NCBI GenBank assembly: GCA_032622095.1
Contig: CP136065.1
Span: 109,101,195-109,165,194, forward strand
Length of the DNA: 64,000 bases
Direction of reading: 5' to 3'
Source: Siphonodentalium dalli
Lineage: Eukaryota > Mollusca > Scaphopoda > Gadilida > Siphonodentaliidae
This document shows positions 1 through 10,833 of the stretch, piece after piece (position 1 is the stretch's first letter; each line of letters begins with the position of its first letter). Below the pieces are notes generated by a model that made no database searches, was not told the DNA's origin, and worked only from the letters and a program-made list of their open reading frames with translations. The position numbers and the translations under genes were made by a program.

Positions 1-180
1 GGTCAATCCGGACGTCGACACCATGTGTACCATACTATGGTATGGGTACACATAAAAATCGATATATGATCACTCTGAGCTTTGATGGGTGGGTTCCTCG
101 ACTCGAATCAAATATTTTTCAACCCGAAGCCTGCCGAAGCCAAAGAAATAGTCATTTGGGAGCGTTAATTCGGATTATGT
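1..180. repeat. Dispersed repeat fragments (GGAC-tail family plus TTAA-MITE interior)
   Basis: The first 50 bases closely match 34073-34125, which follows a GGAC-rich tract there; both contain the same short palindrome around CCATACTATGG. Bases 53-170 match the interior of the MITE at about 16255-16375 and, in reverse complement, 48430-48510. They are therefore two repeat fragments cut by the window edge. Confidence 0.7.
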
Positions 181-299
181 TCTAGGTCGTGATTTCGAGT
201 TTGTTTGATACCGTCCGCCCAGCGTGGTAATGGAATCCCTGCAAATTTGTTCCAAATATAAAACATTTACCTATGTTATAGACAGTTAGGGTTCAATAC

Positions 300-640
300 G
301 TTTGGTAGCTGGTCGTTTTGTACACATTGGTCGTTTAAATTGGTACCCAATCATTTGGACGATTGGTACGTATCTCTGTGGTCGTTTAGTACATGGGTAT
401 TATTCATTCTATTTGGGTATTATATTTCATTCAACAGAAGCTGGAAATTCAGCTTGAAAATAGTTTGCTCTGTTATTTTATTTTCCAAACTAGGAGACCA
501 ATATTCGAATATGTTCCTACTGTTCTACGTTTCGTAATCCAAACGACCATAAAGATGGATACCAACTGGCCAAAAGTACCAAAGGACCAATGTGCAGCTA
601 CTAAACGACCAGGTACCAATTGTCCAATGTACCAATTATG
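300..640. repeat. Degenerate GGTAC/GACCA short-motif array
   Basis: The motif GGTAC, with nearby GACCA or its complement GGTCGTTT, recurs irregularly across this stretch. The same motif is found at 3590-3870, 15236-15350 and 16560-16640. The open frames crossing it (for example 473-994, minus strand) look like by-products of the repeat; no protein family is recognised in them. Confidence 0.5.
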
Positions 641-1555
641 TACTAAGTCTTGCTGTGACTCGTACTTAAATTCGGACATGCATATGCATGTTGGTACCGT
701 ATATGGTTTAACCATATCGTTGTAGTTAATGTAGAATATAAACTTTTGAATGGACCGGCTATAGTGTTCACTTGGTGTAACTATATTATTGCGTCTTGTA
801 CACGAGGCTTTGCCACTAAGACGTAAATACACCATAAAAATATCCTGAAAAGAAAAAGCCCACAACAACGTATTTGTCCATATTGGAACATTGTTCAGGA
901 GCATAAAGCTGGAATATACAGTGCATATCACCTTGTCGCCCATTATGCGATAGTCCAGTACATGTGTTGCTCGACTGATTTCATTTATGTTCAATTGTTG
1001 ATATTGGTATAATTACTATGCGGCATACCGCTATTAAATCTACGCATAATATCCCGGGCTCAAATTAAAGAAAGGTGGTCTGTCTCTTCCTAACAAGTTT
1101 TATTTACTAGTAGTTTACAGGGTTTAAAATATTACATATGAATCGAAGACACCTATCGGGGAAACGCTTCTATCAATTAGTATTGAATTTTATTACGATT
1201 TGTTCTGCTATGACACCTTTCGGGGCAGTTTTACGCTGGCTTCCCTTTTTCCTTTGGAACCTGATAAGGAATGTTGCACGGACTTCGATTTAGAAATATC
1301 ATAGCTGTATCATCACTGGATAATTATTATATTTCCGCCAACCTTCCAAAGCATGCAAACAATGTTATAAGTCTGCCAATGCAATCCCTCACGTAGTTTC
1401 AATTATTGCTTTCTCATTTGTGTGCGTTTGGGAATGATTAGATTAGAAGAGATGACTCGTGTTTTGATTAAGTTTATTAAGTTATAGGTTATAACCCCAA
1501 AACTTTAACACAGTTGTCACTGCTACGCGCAATATAATTTGTTTCCAAGATTTAA
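640..1555. other. Gene-free stretch, nothing recognised
   Basis: AT-rich sequence without a convincing coding frame, RNA gene or repeat that I could match elsewhere in the window. Confidence 0.4.
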
Positions 1556-1559
1556 TCAT

Positions 1560-2570
1560 GGAGAGTGCCATTTTAGAGCTCTCTCCTAAAAATTGAAAGA
1601 TCTTTTTAAAATATTCGAAAATATATCTAATTATTTCGAGATATCCTTTAAAATTGGAGAGGGCTGTCCAATTTTTTGAAATATCTTTAAATAGTTAAAG
1701 GAATTTAGTGTCCAAAACCAAAATTTGGCTTTGATCTGTTCGTCGCCAATATGCAACTAAAGTGATTATGATTAAATCCAAACGATCAACATAATATGGC
1801 TGTCGCGAAGACCAAATTTGGTTCTGATGGTTTGGTTTTACCCAAAACCACTCGTGGTCGGTTTTGATGAAAACAATACTTGGCTACTTATATATGGATG
1901 GCCATTCGGTCGGAAATTACATGAAATAAAAGTTAATGGTTGTTTGTGAAAACAATAGTCTCTATTTTCAAACCAATAGTCGCCTTGGATTCAATAAGAG
2001 ACAGTTCCGTTTCAATAGCCATATTTTCTTAATCAATGGCAATCTATTTCAAACCAATAGACTCCATTTCCAAACCAATAATCGTTCTTCGATTCAATAA
2101 GAGACAGTTCCGTTTTAATAGATATAGATTCGTAATCAATGTTGACCGATGCAAAATTCATGTTCTATTTTAATTTAATAGTATTCACTGTTCAACTAAT
2201 ATCTAATAACACACAATTAGTAAGATTCGCGCATATTCAATAAACATACACTCCGTTTCAATAGCCATATTTTCTTAATCAATAAAGATATTTCAAACCA
2301 ATAGACGATTTCCCACGAGCAATGATTATCGTTATAAAACTAATAGACCTTGTCATTCTTATATTTAATAGATATAAATTATCACCAATGCACAATTAAT
2401 AACGTTCTATTTAAATTCAATAGGTTTCGTATTCGAATCAATATCTAATAGCGGAATCAACTATTTCCGGTCAAACAAATGACTAAAAATGCAGAATTAA
2501 TGGACAAGTCTACATAATTAATAGCTTCCGTTTACAAACCAATGAACAATTCCTGAATTAACGCTAGGGG
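1560..2570 (+). repeat. 21-bp-phased CAAT array, copy 1
   Basis: From about 1950 to 2560 the tetranucleotide CAAT (sometimes TAAT) recurs with a spacing that is most often exactly 21 bases, with occasional 18-20, 22 or 26. Typical spacers end in AAAC or TTT before CAATAG. A leader at 1570-1690 carries GAGCTCTC and an ATATCTAATTATTTCGAGATAT-like segment. The phased part is repeated in reverse complement at 18945-19565, at clearly high identity. No transposase or terminal inverted repeat is visible, so the element type is unknown. Confidence 0.8.
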
Positions 2571-2574
2571 CGCT

Positions 2575-3590
2575 GGCCACCAATTTTGTTGAGTCACGCG
2601 ATGGACCGCAAAATCCGTAACGTCACCGTGGGATATCCCCCGCGATAAAAACAAAGTTAAATTTATTGCACATTTTCTCGTCAAAAATATGAAAATTGCG
2701 ATGATATACGGATTGTGGACTATATTCTGCGTCTGTAGCAGATACCGAAGATGCATTTGAGAGGTTGTTTTTAAATATTGACCCATATTACATGAAGCAG
2801 AATGCCGACGAAGATCTGAAGATAGTCCCGAAGACAGCTAGACAGAAATTCAGTGCGAACAATCATTGAATCGATCAAATTATACATCCAGACAACTATC
2901 AAATTATCAATGTCATTCATTGTTGACGACGATGTCATAATAACTGACAATTATTCTACAAATGAAGAATCTAATTCTAAAAAAAAAAAGAGGAAAATAA
3001 AGCAACCGAATTTGAGGACTGTATCACTGTCACCCATGCAGTAGCTATCACTCATTCACTGTCAGTGTTACTGTGATTGTCACTGTTCTCAGTGTTGCAG
3101 GGACTGTCTGTCAAAATCCGGTGGAGAACTTAGGATGTGTGTGACAAGTACTAACAACAACAACAACAGCAGTATGAATATGATTATGTCAACAACAACA
3201 AAAACATTTCTAACACCGTAAGATAATTGTTGGATCTACTGCGTACTATCACTGTACATTACGACGATTTCTTCTTTAAAACAACCATTGAGTGTAACCG
3301 CCTTGAACAGTCAGATGTTGATTCGGGCGATCAGTAACACTGAATGTCTGAAGGATTTATTAAATATGGATTCTATTTTCTAGACGTTTCATACGAGTGT
3401 CGTGGGATAGGATTCTGAACATTGCTGGAGTATTGATCGAGTACACCACCTGACAGTGCTCAATCTCAGAACTCAATCATAAGCCAACTAGAACAGAGGT
3501 CATGTCAACTTACAGGTTGCATTATACATGTATATATTGTGACCACATAAATGATATACAACTACAGTGACTTCTTCATTATTTCAGTAT
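2575..3590. other. Gene-free stretch with CAA microsatellite
   Basis: A short (CAA)n tract lies at 3158-3212. A 63-codon open frame at 2853-3044 ends in a lysine-rich segment (SKKKKRKIKQP) but matches no family and has no supporting signals. Nothing else is recognised. Confidence 0.4.
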
Positions 3591-3870
3591 TCGATACCAT
3601 AACCATGGTCGTTCCATACCATATTTTTTGGTTGTTACATACCGGATTGTTTGGTAACTTTTTTTTATTTCGTACTTTGTAGAAAATCATTTATTTGTTT
3701 CCATATGATGTGACATACATATAGTAACATGGTACAAAATGACCAATTGATTTCCTACATGGTACGAAACGACCAAACAATAAGGTACGAAACTACCAAA
3801 AATATGGTACGAAAATACAAAAAATGTTGTACGAAATGACTTAAGACGATACAAAACGTCCTGTACCCAT
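3590..3870. repeat. GGTACGAAAYGACCA short-motif array
   Basis: GGTAC-like starts occur at about 3731, 3761, 3784, 3806, 3827 and 3848, giving spacings of 30, 23, 22, 21 and 21 bases. The repeated core is GGTACGAAAYGACCAAA. Related stretches lie at 300-640, 15236-15350 and 16560-16640. Confidence 0.7.
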
Positions 3871-3934
3871 TTATATCTCCCCGGCAAGGATAACAACCAG
3901 ACAGTGACCCTGTAGACTAGCAGCGCCAACATCG

Positions 3935-4050
3935 TTGGTTTGATATTAGGCACCACCCTGAGGTAACCTCATATCACAATCAGCCTGACGTCGAAGGCTG
4001 ATATGAGGTTACTGAGGGCTGAAATCAGGCCTATAATATCAAACCAACCA
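3935..4050. mobile_element. Small hairpin MITE
   Basis: A nested palindrome: TTGGTTTGATATTAGGC at the left is complementary to the TATAATATCAAACCAA end at the right, and an inner stem pairs GGTAACCTCATATCA with TGATATGAGGTTACT around a loop near 3990. No coding capacity. It ends about 10 bases before the foldback element at 4061. Confidence 0.65.
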
Positions 4051-4060
4051 AGTAATACCC

Positions 4061-5400
4061 TATTAGTTTGGTCGATAAACTAAAATTTTAAGGTCAACCT
4101 AGAAAAAATTCGGACTAAGTTGGTTTTTATACCATTTTGAAGAGGAAGCTCTCCTCTATAACATATCCAAAATCCGCTAAAATCCGCTTTGAGCATTTTT
4201 TGTAATTCAAGATGGCGTCCAAGATGGCTGCCATTTTCCTATAAGTCAGCTTGATGCAACTATAGTGAGAACATCTTGTCATATATATACACATGTATAC
4301 ATTTTTGTGAAGCTATGACATAACGCCATCTTTATGTGCCAAAATTGGAACTCCCCGTCCAAGATGGCCACCAAAATGGCGACCGGAAGTGGATTTTTTA
4401 CGTTTTTAACTATTACTTTTAAGATAAGTTTCTGTGGTTTGGAACTGGTTAAGAATTGTGACTTTATTTTGTATATAGCATATTAACTGACCATTGGACC
4501 AATGAAATATGCTGTTCGTTGGGTCCACACCCCTTCCGATCACTCAAAAATTCGATTTTACAAAACGCTGTATAATATTTCACAAAAGATCCCCTTTGGG
4601 ATTCTGGTCATATTTCACCAAGAAGTGGGAAGAACTGTGCAATGTAAGTGATGCATTCTATATGTTATTGATATTCGAACTCAATGGTACCAAAATTGTC
4701 ACTTTGGCTCAAATTAATGGCCGCCAAAATATGGAAAATGGTAATTATTATCCCAGCGTGCCATGCAACCGCTTACAAATTGTGATGTACACAAATGACT
4801 ATTCTGTCTTATATACATTGAATACCAACATTTCTTATGCACCTTGATTAATTTTTACTATTTACTATTCTGAAATTACCAGAATTATGGGATTTTTCTA
4901 TCACAAACAGCATCAACCTCGGCAACAAAAAATCACTTTTCATGTTTGGACCATTTTTTTCAAGTAAAATGGAACTATCTTTAGTGTCAAATGTTCTTTT
5001 TATTTTGATATGCCTTAAATATGGCATAGTGTGGTGGTTTAGACAATATTACTCAAGATGACTTGCAAAATGGCAACCAAATTTGGTAAAAAGTTTATAT
5101 TCCGAACATTATTCTCTGCTGTTCCGAAATGGTAGCAAATTGTGACTCACTTGGTTATTAACCATGCTACTTAATCAACTGACAACTTAATCTTATATTA
5201 TGGTTGTCCCAGCACCTTATGAGGCAGGACAAATTCATTTTAAGGGATGCAGTATGGATTTTGGCGAACACCTCTTTTGGGATTCTGTCCATGTTTTTAA
5301 CGGAAACGGACAGAACGTTGAAACTGAACTGAGAGGTATCATATTATGTGGCTACTCTGGCTCATTAGCATAAAAATTGATTAACTTATAAACTATTGAC
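4061..5400 (+). repeat. Foldback left arm
   Basis: Reverse complement of 7125-8442 with scattered substitutions and small indels. Rich in AAGATGG and AAAATGG motifs (for example near 4210, 4224, 4362 and 4374). The open frame at 4509-4847 is matched in part on the minus strand of the other arm but is not conserved as a whole, so I do not call it a gene. Confidence 0.85.
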
Positions 5401-5469
5401 AGGAAAACCGTTTTCTTCACATTGCATATAAAACGCAATTAATGTGGAGAACACTCTGATATTACATCA

Positions 5470-7120
5470 ATCGATTAACATATCCTTGAGTTATTGTGGA
5501 AAGCGATAGTCGCACAAAGGTGCACCAGTACAAATCACACATGAGCATTCAGTCATTCCATATATACATGAACACCACGTAAATGGCCATGTGCCACTCG
5601 CTGTATAGACATCACCCATTACCATCCATACAGCCACAATTGGGTTTACCCATACACCAACGCATTGCCCTATAGCCGTGAATAACCACGCAGACACACC
5701 AGGTATACTCCCAACACCTCACATGACCTGTATACATATTCACTACATACATGGACACAAAGTAACCTCTTGTATACCCATTCGCATAACATAGGCCATA
5801 CAGTCACTCCATGTATATTTATTTGTTACATGCATAGCTATACATCCACTAAAGATATACATATACACCGCACCGATGACCATACAGTCACTCCATACCT
5901 GTTCGCTACATCCATGATCATACATCACTTCTTGTATACCTATTTGCCTCACCAGTGGTCATACAGTCTTACTCCCTGTATATATACATATTGCGACACC
6001 CGTGGCCATATAGCCACTCAAGATATACATATACACCCAACCCAAAACCATAGAGTCACTCCATGTATATACATATAGACCTCACAAAAGTGGCCTTACA
6101 GCCCTTCTCGACATATCAATGTCTCATACCGCGCATACGGCCGTTCATACACTCCAGACTTGCATATACACCTGACCCATGACAATTCAGCATCTTGCTG
6201 TATACGCATAAACCACATTCGTGATCATAGTCACTCCTTGTATATCAATTCACCCAACCATTAATTTTGCTATACTGTCAATCCCTATATACCTATGTAC
6301 ATATTGCCCGTGCCATGGCCGTGTAGTCATTGATGATATACATATACACCTCACTCATGACCAGAGCATCACTCCAGGTGTATATATATACCTCATCAAT
6401 GGCCACAGCTTCTAGATATACCAATACCCCGAACACACGGCCATTCGTACTTCAGACTTGCATATACAGCTCAATCGTGACAATTCAGCCACTCGCTGTA
6501 TACATATACACCCTCTCCATCAGCATTCAGCTATTCATTGTATACTTGTACACACCACCAATGGCAATACAATAGGCCCTACATATAAACATAGACACCC
6601 CACCCATCACCATGAGGTCACTCTCTATATACACTAGCCGCCAATGGCCACCAAAGTGTACTCCAGGTATGCATAGACACTTCAACAATGACCGTGCAGT
6701 CATTCCATGTACACATATACACATTGCCCATAACCATACAACCACACCTTATTTATACATACACCCATCCATTACCATACATCCAACATATGTATACATA
6801 TGCACCCACCCATGACAATACAGCCACCCAATGTATATATGTACAGCCCACCCCTGACCACACAGTTACTCCATATATACATACAGGACAGTGTAGCTGC
6901 TCTCGTTATGACCATATACCACTTCAATGACCAGACAGCCACTCACTGTAAACATGTTCACCTCACACATCACCATACTGCTACTCCTTATATACCTATA
7001 CCTCACTATGGACATCCCACCCATGACCATATGGTCACACATTGTATAACTATTCACATCATTCATGAATACAATAACTCCACGTATACCTACTCACCTC
7101 GCCTATGACCATACAGTCAA
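5470..7120 (+). repeat. Minisatellite forming the foldback spacer
   Basis: Degenerate tandem copies of a unit of about 38-47 bases. Each copy has a CCATGACCATACAGTCACTCC-like part followed by a TGTATATACATATACACC-like part. Copies are diverged and unit length varies. Overlapping open frames in several phases (repeating DHTVTPCIYIY-like peptides) are a consequence of the repeat. Confidence 0.85.
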
Positions 7121-7124
7121 CAGA

Positions 7125-8442
7125 CATACACACTGTATTAAGTTGATCAATGTTGATGCTAATGGGCCAGAATAGCCACATAATATGATCCCTGTCAGTT
7201 CCGTTTCAACGTTCTGCCCATTTCCGTTCAAAAACAAGCAAGCTTTTGGCAAAATCCATATTGCATTCCTCAAAATGAACTTGTCATGATTCGTAGGGTA
7301 CAGGGACCACCAGAATAGAACATTTAGTTGATTAAGTAGCATGTGAGTCACCATTGATTATGTATACATATACACCACATATATACACATATGTATATGT
7401 ATATAATAATGTTTACCAAATTTGGTTGCCATTTTGGAAGCCATCTTGAGTAATTTTTTCTAAATCAACTCAGTGTGATACATGTAACACATATCAAAAA
7501 AATAAACATCTTTGATAACAAATATAGTTCCATTTTACTTTTAAAAAATGGCTCAAACCTGAACATCGATTTTTTGCTGGTTTTGATATCCGGTTTGTGA
7601 CAGAAAATTTCGAATAATTCTGGTAATTTCAGTGGTTAAAATAGTAATACATACCCAAGCTGCATCAGAAATGTTAGTACTCAAGCTATATAAGACAGAA
7701 TAGCCAATTGTGTGCATCACCACAACTTGTAAGCGGTTGCATGGCAAGCTGGGATAATAATTACCATTTTCCATATTTTGGCCGCCATTTTGGCAGCCAT
7801 TTTGAGCCAAAGTGACAATTTTGGTACCTTTGAGTTCGAATATCAATAAGATATAGAATGCATCACTTACATTGCACAGTTCTTCCCACTTCTTGATGAA
7901 ATATGATTAGAATCTCGGGGATATTTTGTGAAGTGTTATACCGCGTTTTGTCAAATCGAATTTTTGAGTGATCGCATGGGGTGTGGACCTCACGAACAGC
8001 ATATTTCATTGCTCCAATGGTCAGATAACATGCTAAATACAAAATAGAGTCACAATTCTCAACCAGTTCCAAACCACAGAAACTTATCTTAAAGATATTA
8101 GTGAAAAAAACGTAAAAATTCCACTTCCGGTCGCCATTTTGGCGGCCATCTTGGACGGGGAGTTCCAATTTTGCACATAAAGGTGGCGTTATGTCTTAGC
8201 TTCATAGAAATGTATACATGTGTATACATATGACAAGATGTTCTCACTATAGTTGCATCAAGCTGACTTATAGGAAAATGGCAGCCATCTTGGACGCCAT
8301 CTTGAATTACAAAAAATGCTCAAAGCGGATTTTAGCGGATTTTGGATATGTTATAGAGGATATATTCCTCTTCAAAATGGTATACAAACCAACTTAGTCC
8401 AAATTTTGTCTAGGTCAAACCTTTTATCGACCAAGACTATAT
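7125..8442 (-). repeat. Foldback right arm
   Basis: Inverted partner of 4061-5400. Its inner end meets the minisatellite near 7125. It carries a small TA-rich tract at 7360-7410 that the left arm lacks, showing the arms have diverged since they were made. Confidence 0.85.
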
Positions 8443-8596
8443 CTATTAATTACGGTAGTTCGCCTCTTAGTAACAGTGTAATATTGACAACTCTTTCAAA
8501 TGAGTGGCATCACAAAAAATTGGTATCTATGCCTTTTCTAACAGTGAAATAGAATTACACCATGTCATAAATCCATACCGTGTATTACTCGGATCC

Positions 8597-8614
8597 GTGA
8601 TGTCATAAAATCAT
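8597..8614. repeat. Putative target-site duplication of LINE-A (3' side)
   Basis: GTGATGTCATAAAATCAT here and GTGATGTCGTAAAATGAT at 14927-14944 agree at 16 of 18 positions and sit exactly outside the tail and the ORF1 end of LINE-A. This is a manual match. Confidence 0.6.
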
Positions 8615-9073
8615 AGATAGATAGATAATAATTTATTTAGTAATATATAACCAACATAACAATAAAGTGTACAAAATCAATAAAATATGGTATATATCAC
8701 AGGGAGGTGGTATGACCAACTGGTCGTCTTCCTACACCTCCCATAGAGTAAACGTATTCCGACTCTGAGCTACCCCAGGACAATATGGTATTTTTTATTT
8801 GGCCTGCCAGGCTATTTATCATATCAGACTAAAATACATTTCTTCAGTTATAATTCTAACTATAGTCATCCAAATGAAAATATTTATCATAATTTTAATA
8901 TATAAATTATAGATATTATGGATGACCAGAGAGACGACTGAAAATGACTGATGAGATAGATATTATTTTATATTTGCGGTAATCAGGGTCTTCTTGTCAT
9001 AGATTCAATTCAATTGGACTAAAAGTAATAAATTTCTCGAAAAAAAAATTCCTGGAGTAAGGGGTAATATGGA

Positions 9074-10804
9074 CTATTCATACATAAATGTGTAGCAGTC
9101 AAAGCAGTGAAGGTTTTTACATTTAACAGTGTCTAAATAACTATCAATAAATTCATCATATAATTCATGTTTAAATTTTGATCTAGGGCGAGTTGATTTA
9201 AGCGAGGTTTCTAAGTTGTTCCAGAGTTTAGGAAAAATATGAAATGGAAGAGTTTCTGTAAATTTTGTTCTTGGTTTGAATTCGCTAATTTTACGACTCT
9301 GTCTTGTAGTCATACCAGCTTTATTTTGGATGCTATATGTTTTTTGAAGTGGAGGTGGTAGATTATTATTATACCAGTCATGCATATATAGACAAATTTT
9401 TAACTTATATAAATCTGAGGTTTTTAATATTTTACTCTTCTTGAATAAGGGATCTGTATGACTATTATATCTCCTATTATGAATGACTCGAATTGCCTTT
9501 TTCTGAAGTATTGTCAATTTATTGAGTGTTTTCGAGTTTCCCCAAATTTCCATACCATATAACAGGTGACTATGCACCAAACAGTGATACAATTGACTTA
9601 GGCTTCTTTCAGGAAGAAAGTTTTTAGCTCTATTAATGGCATATATAGCCCTCGACATCTTATTTGCAACAGCAGATACATGATAATTAAATGTTAAATT
9701 CTCATCAATATGAATACCAAGGAACCTAAATGATTTCTCGTCACAATTGTTCCCGATTCGGTCAATACTTTGGCCATTTATGTTGAGATGATATCTGTGG
9801 CAATCAAGATTTCCACCAACAGGATGAAACAATATGTATTTGGTTTTTTTAGTATTTAGAGACAATTTATTAACTTTACACCATTTATTAAGTGATTCTA
9901 GCTGATTGTTTGTGAATTCAAAAAGGGTTTCCAGGTCTTTATTGGATGAGTAAACAGTTGTGTCATCTGCAAAGGAGAGAAGCGACAATTTAGTACTGCG
10001 ATGCATATCGTTAACATAGATAAGGAAAAGTATCGGGCCCAGTATAGATCCTCGAGGGACACCGGTTACAACTAGTTGTTTGGATGATATGTAGCCATCC
10101 ATATCTACATATTGGTATCTATCATTTAGGTAACTGGCAAACCATTTTTTCATGTTTCCCCGAATGCCATAGAAGTCTAATTTGGCTAATAGTATATCAT
10201 GATCTAAAGTATCAAAGGCCTTTGAAAAGTCAATAAAGGTTGCCCGAGTACTATCTTTTGTATTTTTATCATTGTTTTTGGTAACATCGCTTAGTAGCTT
10301 AAGTATGGGGTGGACAGTTGAATGACCTTTTCGAAAGCCATATAGGTCATTATAAAATTTATCAGCAAAAAAATCTACTAATCGTCTGCAAACCACTTTC
10401 TCAAGTATTTTTGAAAAGACCGGAAGGATACTTATTGGACGATAGTTTTCTATTGATTTGATATCATTAGATTTGTACAACGGAATAACTCGAGCTACTT
10501 TCATGTCATTTGGAACAACACCTTTTTCTATTGAAATATTTATTATGTGGCATAATGGAGATAGTATTTCACTAATAACACTTTTTATTAGAGCAGTCGA
10601 CATTTCATCTTTATCTTTACTATTTTTTTTATTTATCAATTTAACAATATCATTTAGTTCCTGTACAGTTGTAGGACGAGCAAACATGCTTCTGACAGAG
10701 GGAATATCCAAGTATTCTCTAAATTCTGATTTAGCATTACTATCTATTTGTTCTTGTTCCCGAACACCAATAGTAGAAACAAATTTATTAAATTCCTCAG
10801 CCAC
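9074..10804 (-). CDS. LINE-A ORF2 C-terminal part: reverse transcriptase
   Basis: Encodes the reverse transcriptase that copies the element RNA at the cut target. Counting from the GTG at 10804, residue 121 begins YRPISILPVFSKILEKVV, motif A is around 191-204 (IDFSKAFDTLDHDI, with Asp192 and Asp198), GVPRGSILGP is at 248-257 and the catalytic FADD is at 278-281. The thumb follows, and the C-terminus carries several cysteines (CKNLHCFDC). All expected catalytic residues are present over 576 codons without a stop. There is no ATG start: the frame is the continuation of the upstream endonuclease frame, from which it is separated by a one-base frameshift at the GGGG run 10849-10852 (plus-strand numbering). 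The frame stays open upstream of 10804 as far as that run. Confidence 0.93.
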   Translation of the reverse strand: MAEEFNKFVSTIGVREQEQIDSNAKSEFREYLDIPSVRSMFARPTTVQELNDIVKLINKKNSKDKDEMSTALIKSVISEILSPLCHIINISIEKGVVPNDMKVARVIPLYKSNDIKSIENYRPISILPVFSKILEKVVCRRLVDFFADKFYNDLYGFRKGHSTVHPILKLLSDVTKNNDKNTKDSTRATFIDFSKAFDTLDHDILLAKLDFYGIRGNMKKWFASYLNDRYQYVDMDGYISSKQLVVTGVPRGSILGPILFLIYVNDMHRSTKLSLLSFADDTTVYSSNKDLETLFEFTNNQLESLNKWCKVNKLSLNTKKTKYILFHPVGGNLDCHRYHLNINGQSIDRIGNNCDEKSFRFLGIHIDENLTFNYHVSAVANKMSRAIYAINRAKNFLPERSLSQLYHCLVHSHLLYGMEIWGNSKTLNKLTILQKKAIRVIHNRRYNSHTDPLFKKSKILKTSDLYKLKICLYMHDWYNNNLPPPLQKTYSIQNKAGMTTRQSRKISEFKPRTKFTETLPFHIFPKLWNNLETSLKSTRPRSKFKHELYDEFIDSYLDTVKCKNLHCFDCYTFMYE

Positions 10805-10833
10805 AATTTTTTTATTATGTGTGTTTATGCCAT

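Larger units (their letters stand above)
4061..8442. mobile_element. Foldback element, about 4.4 kb
   Basis: Two long arms (about 4061-5400 and 7125-8442) are inverted copies of each other, separated by a minisatellite. The outer ends pair from GGTCGATAAA at about 4070 with TTTATCGACC at about 8424. No transposase is visible, so it is probably non-autonomous. Architecture resembles foldback (FB-type) elements in general, but the superfamily cannot be assigned. A solo arm fragment lies at 18230-18540. Confidence 0.85.

Noticed and set aside
473-994. 173-codon minus-strand open frame
   Set aside because: It overlaps the GGTAC/GACCA repeat, matches no family and shows no splice or promoter context.
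4509-4847. 112-codon frame in the foldback left arm (counterpart frames at 7553-8168)
   Set aside because: The two arms do not keep a common full-length frame, and the changes between them do not look protein-constrained.
5770-7108. Several overlapping open frames with DHTVTPCIYIY-like repeats
   Set aside because: They follow from the minisatellite; frames are open in different phases and on both strands.
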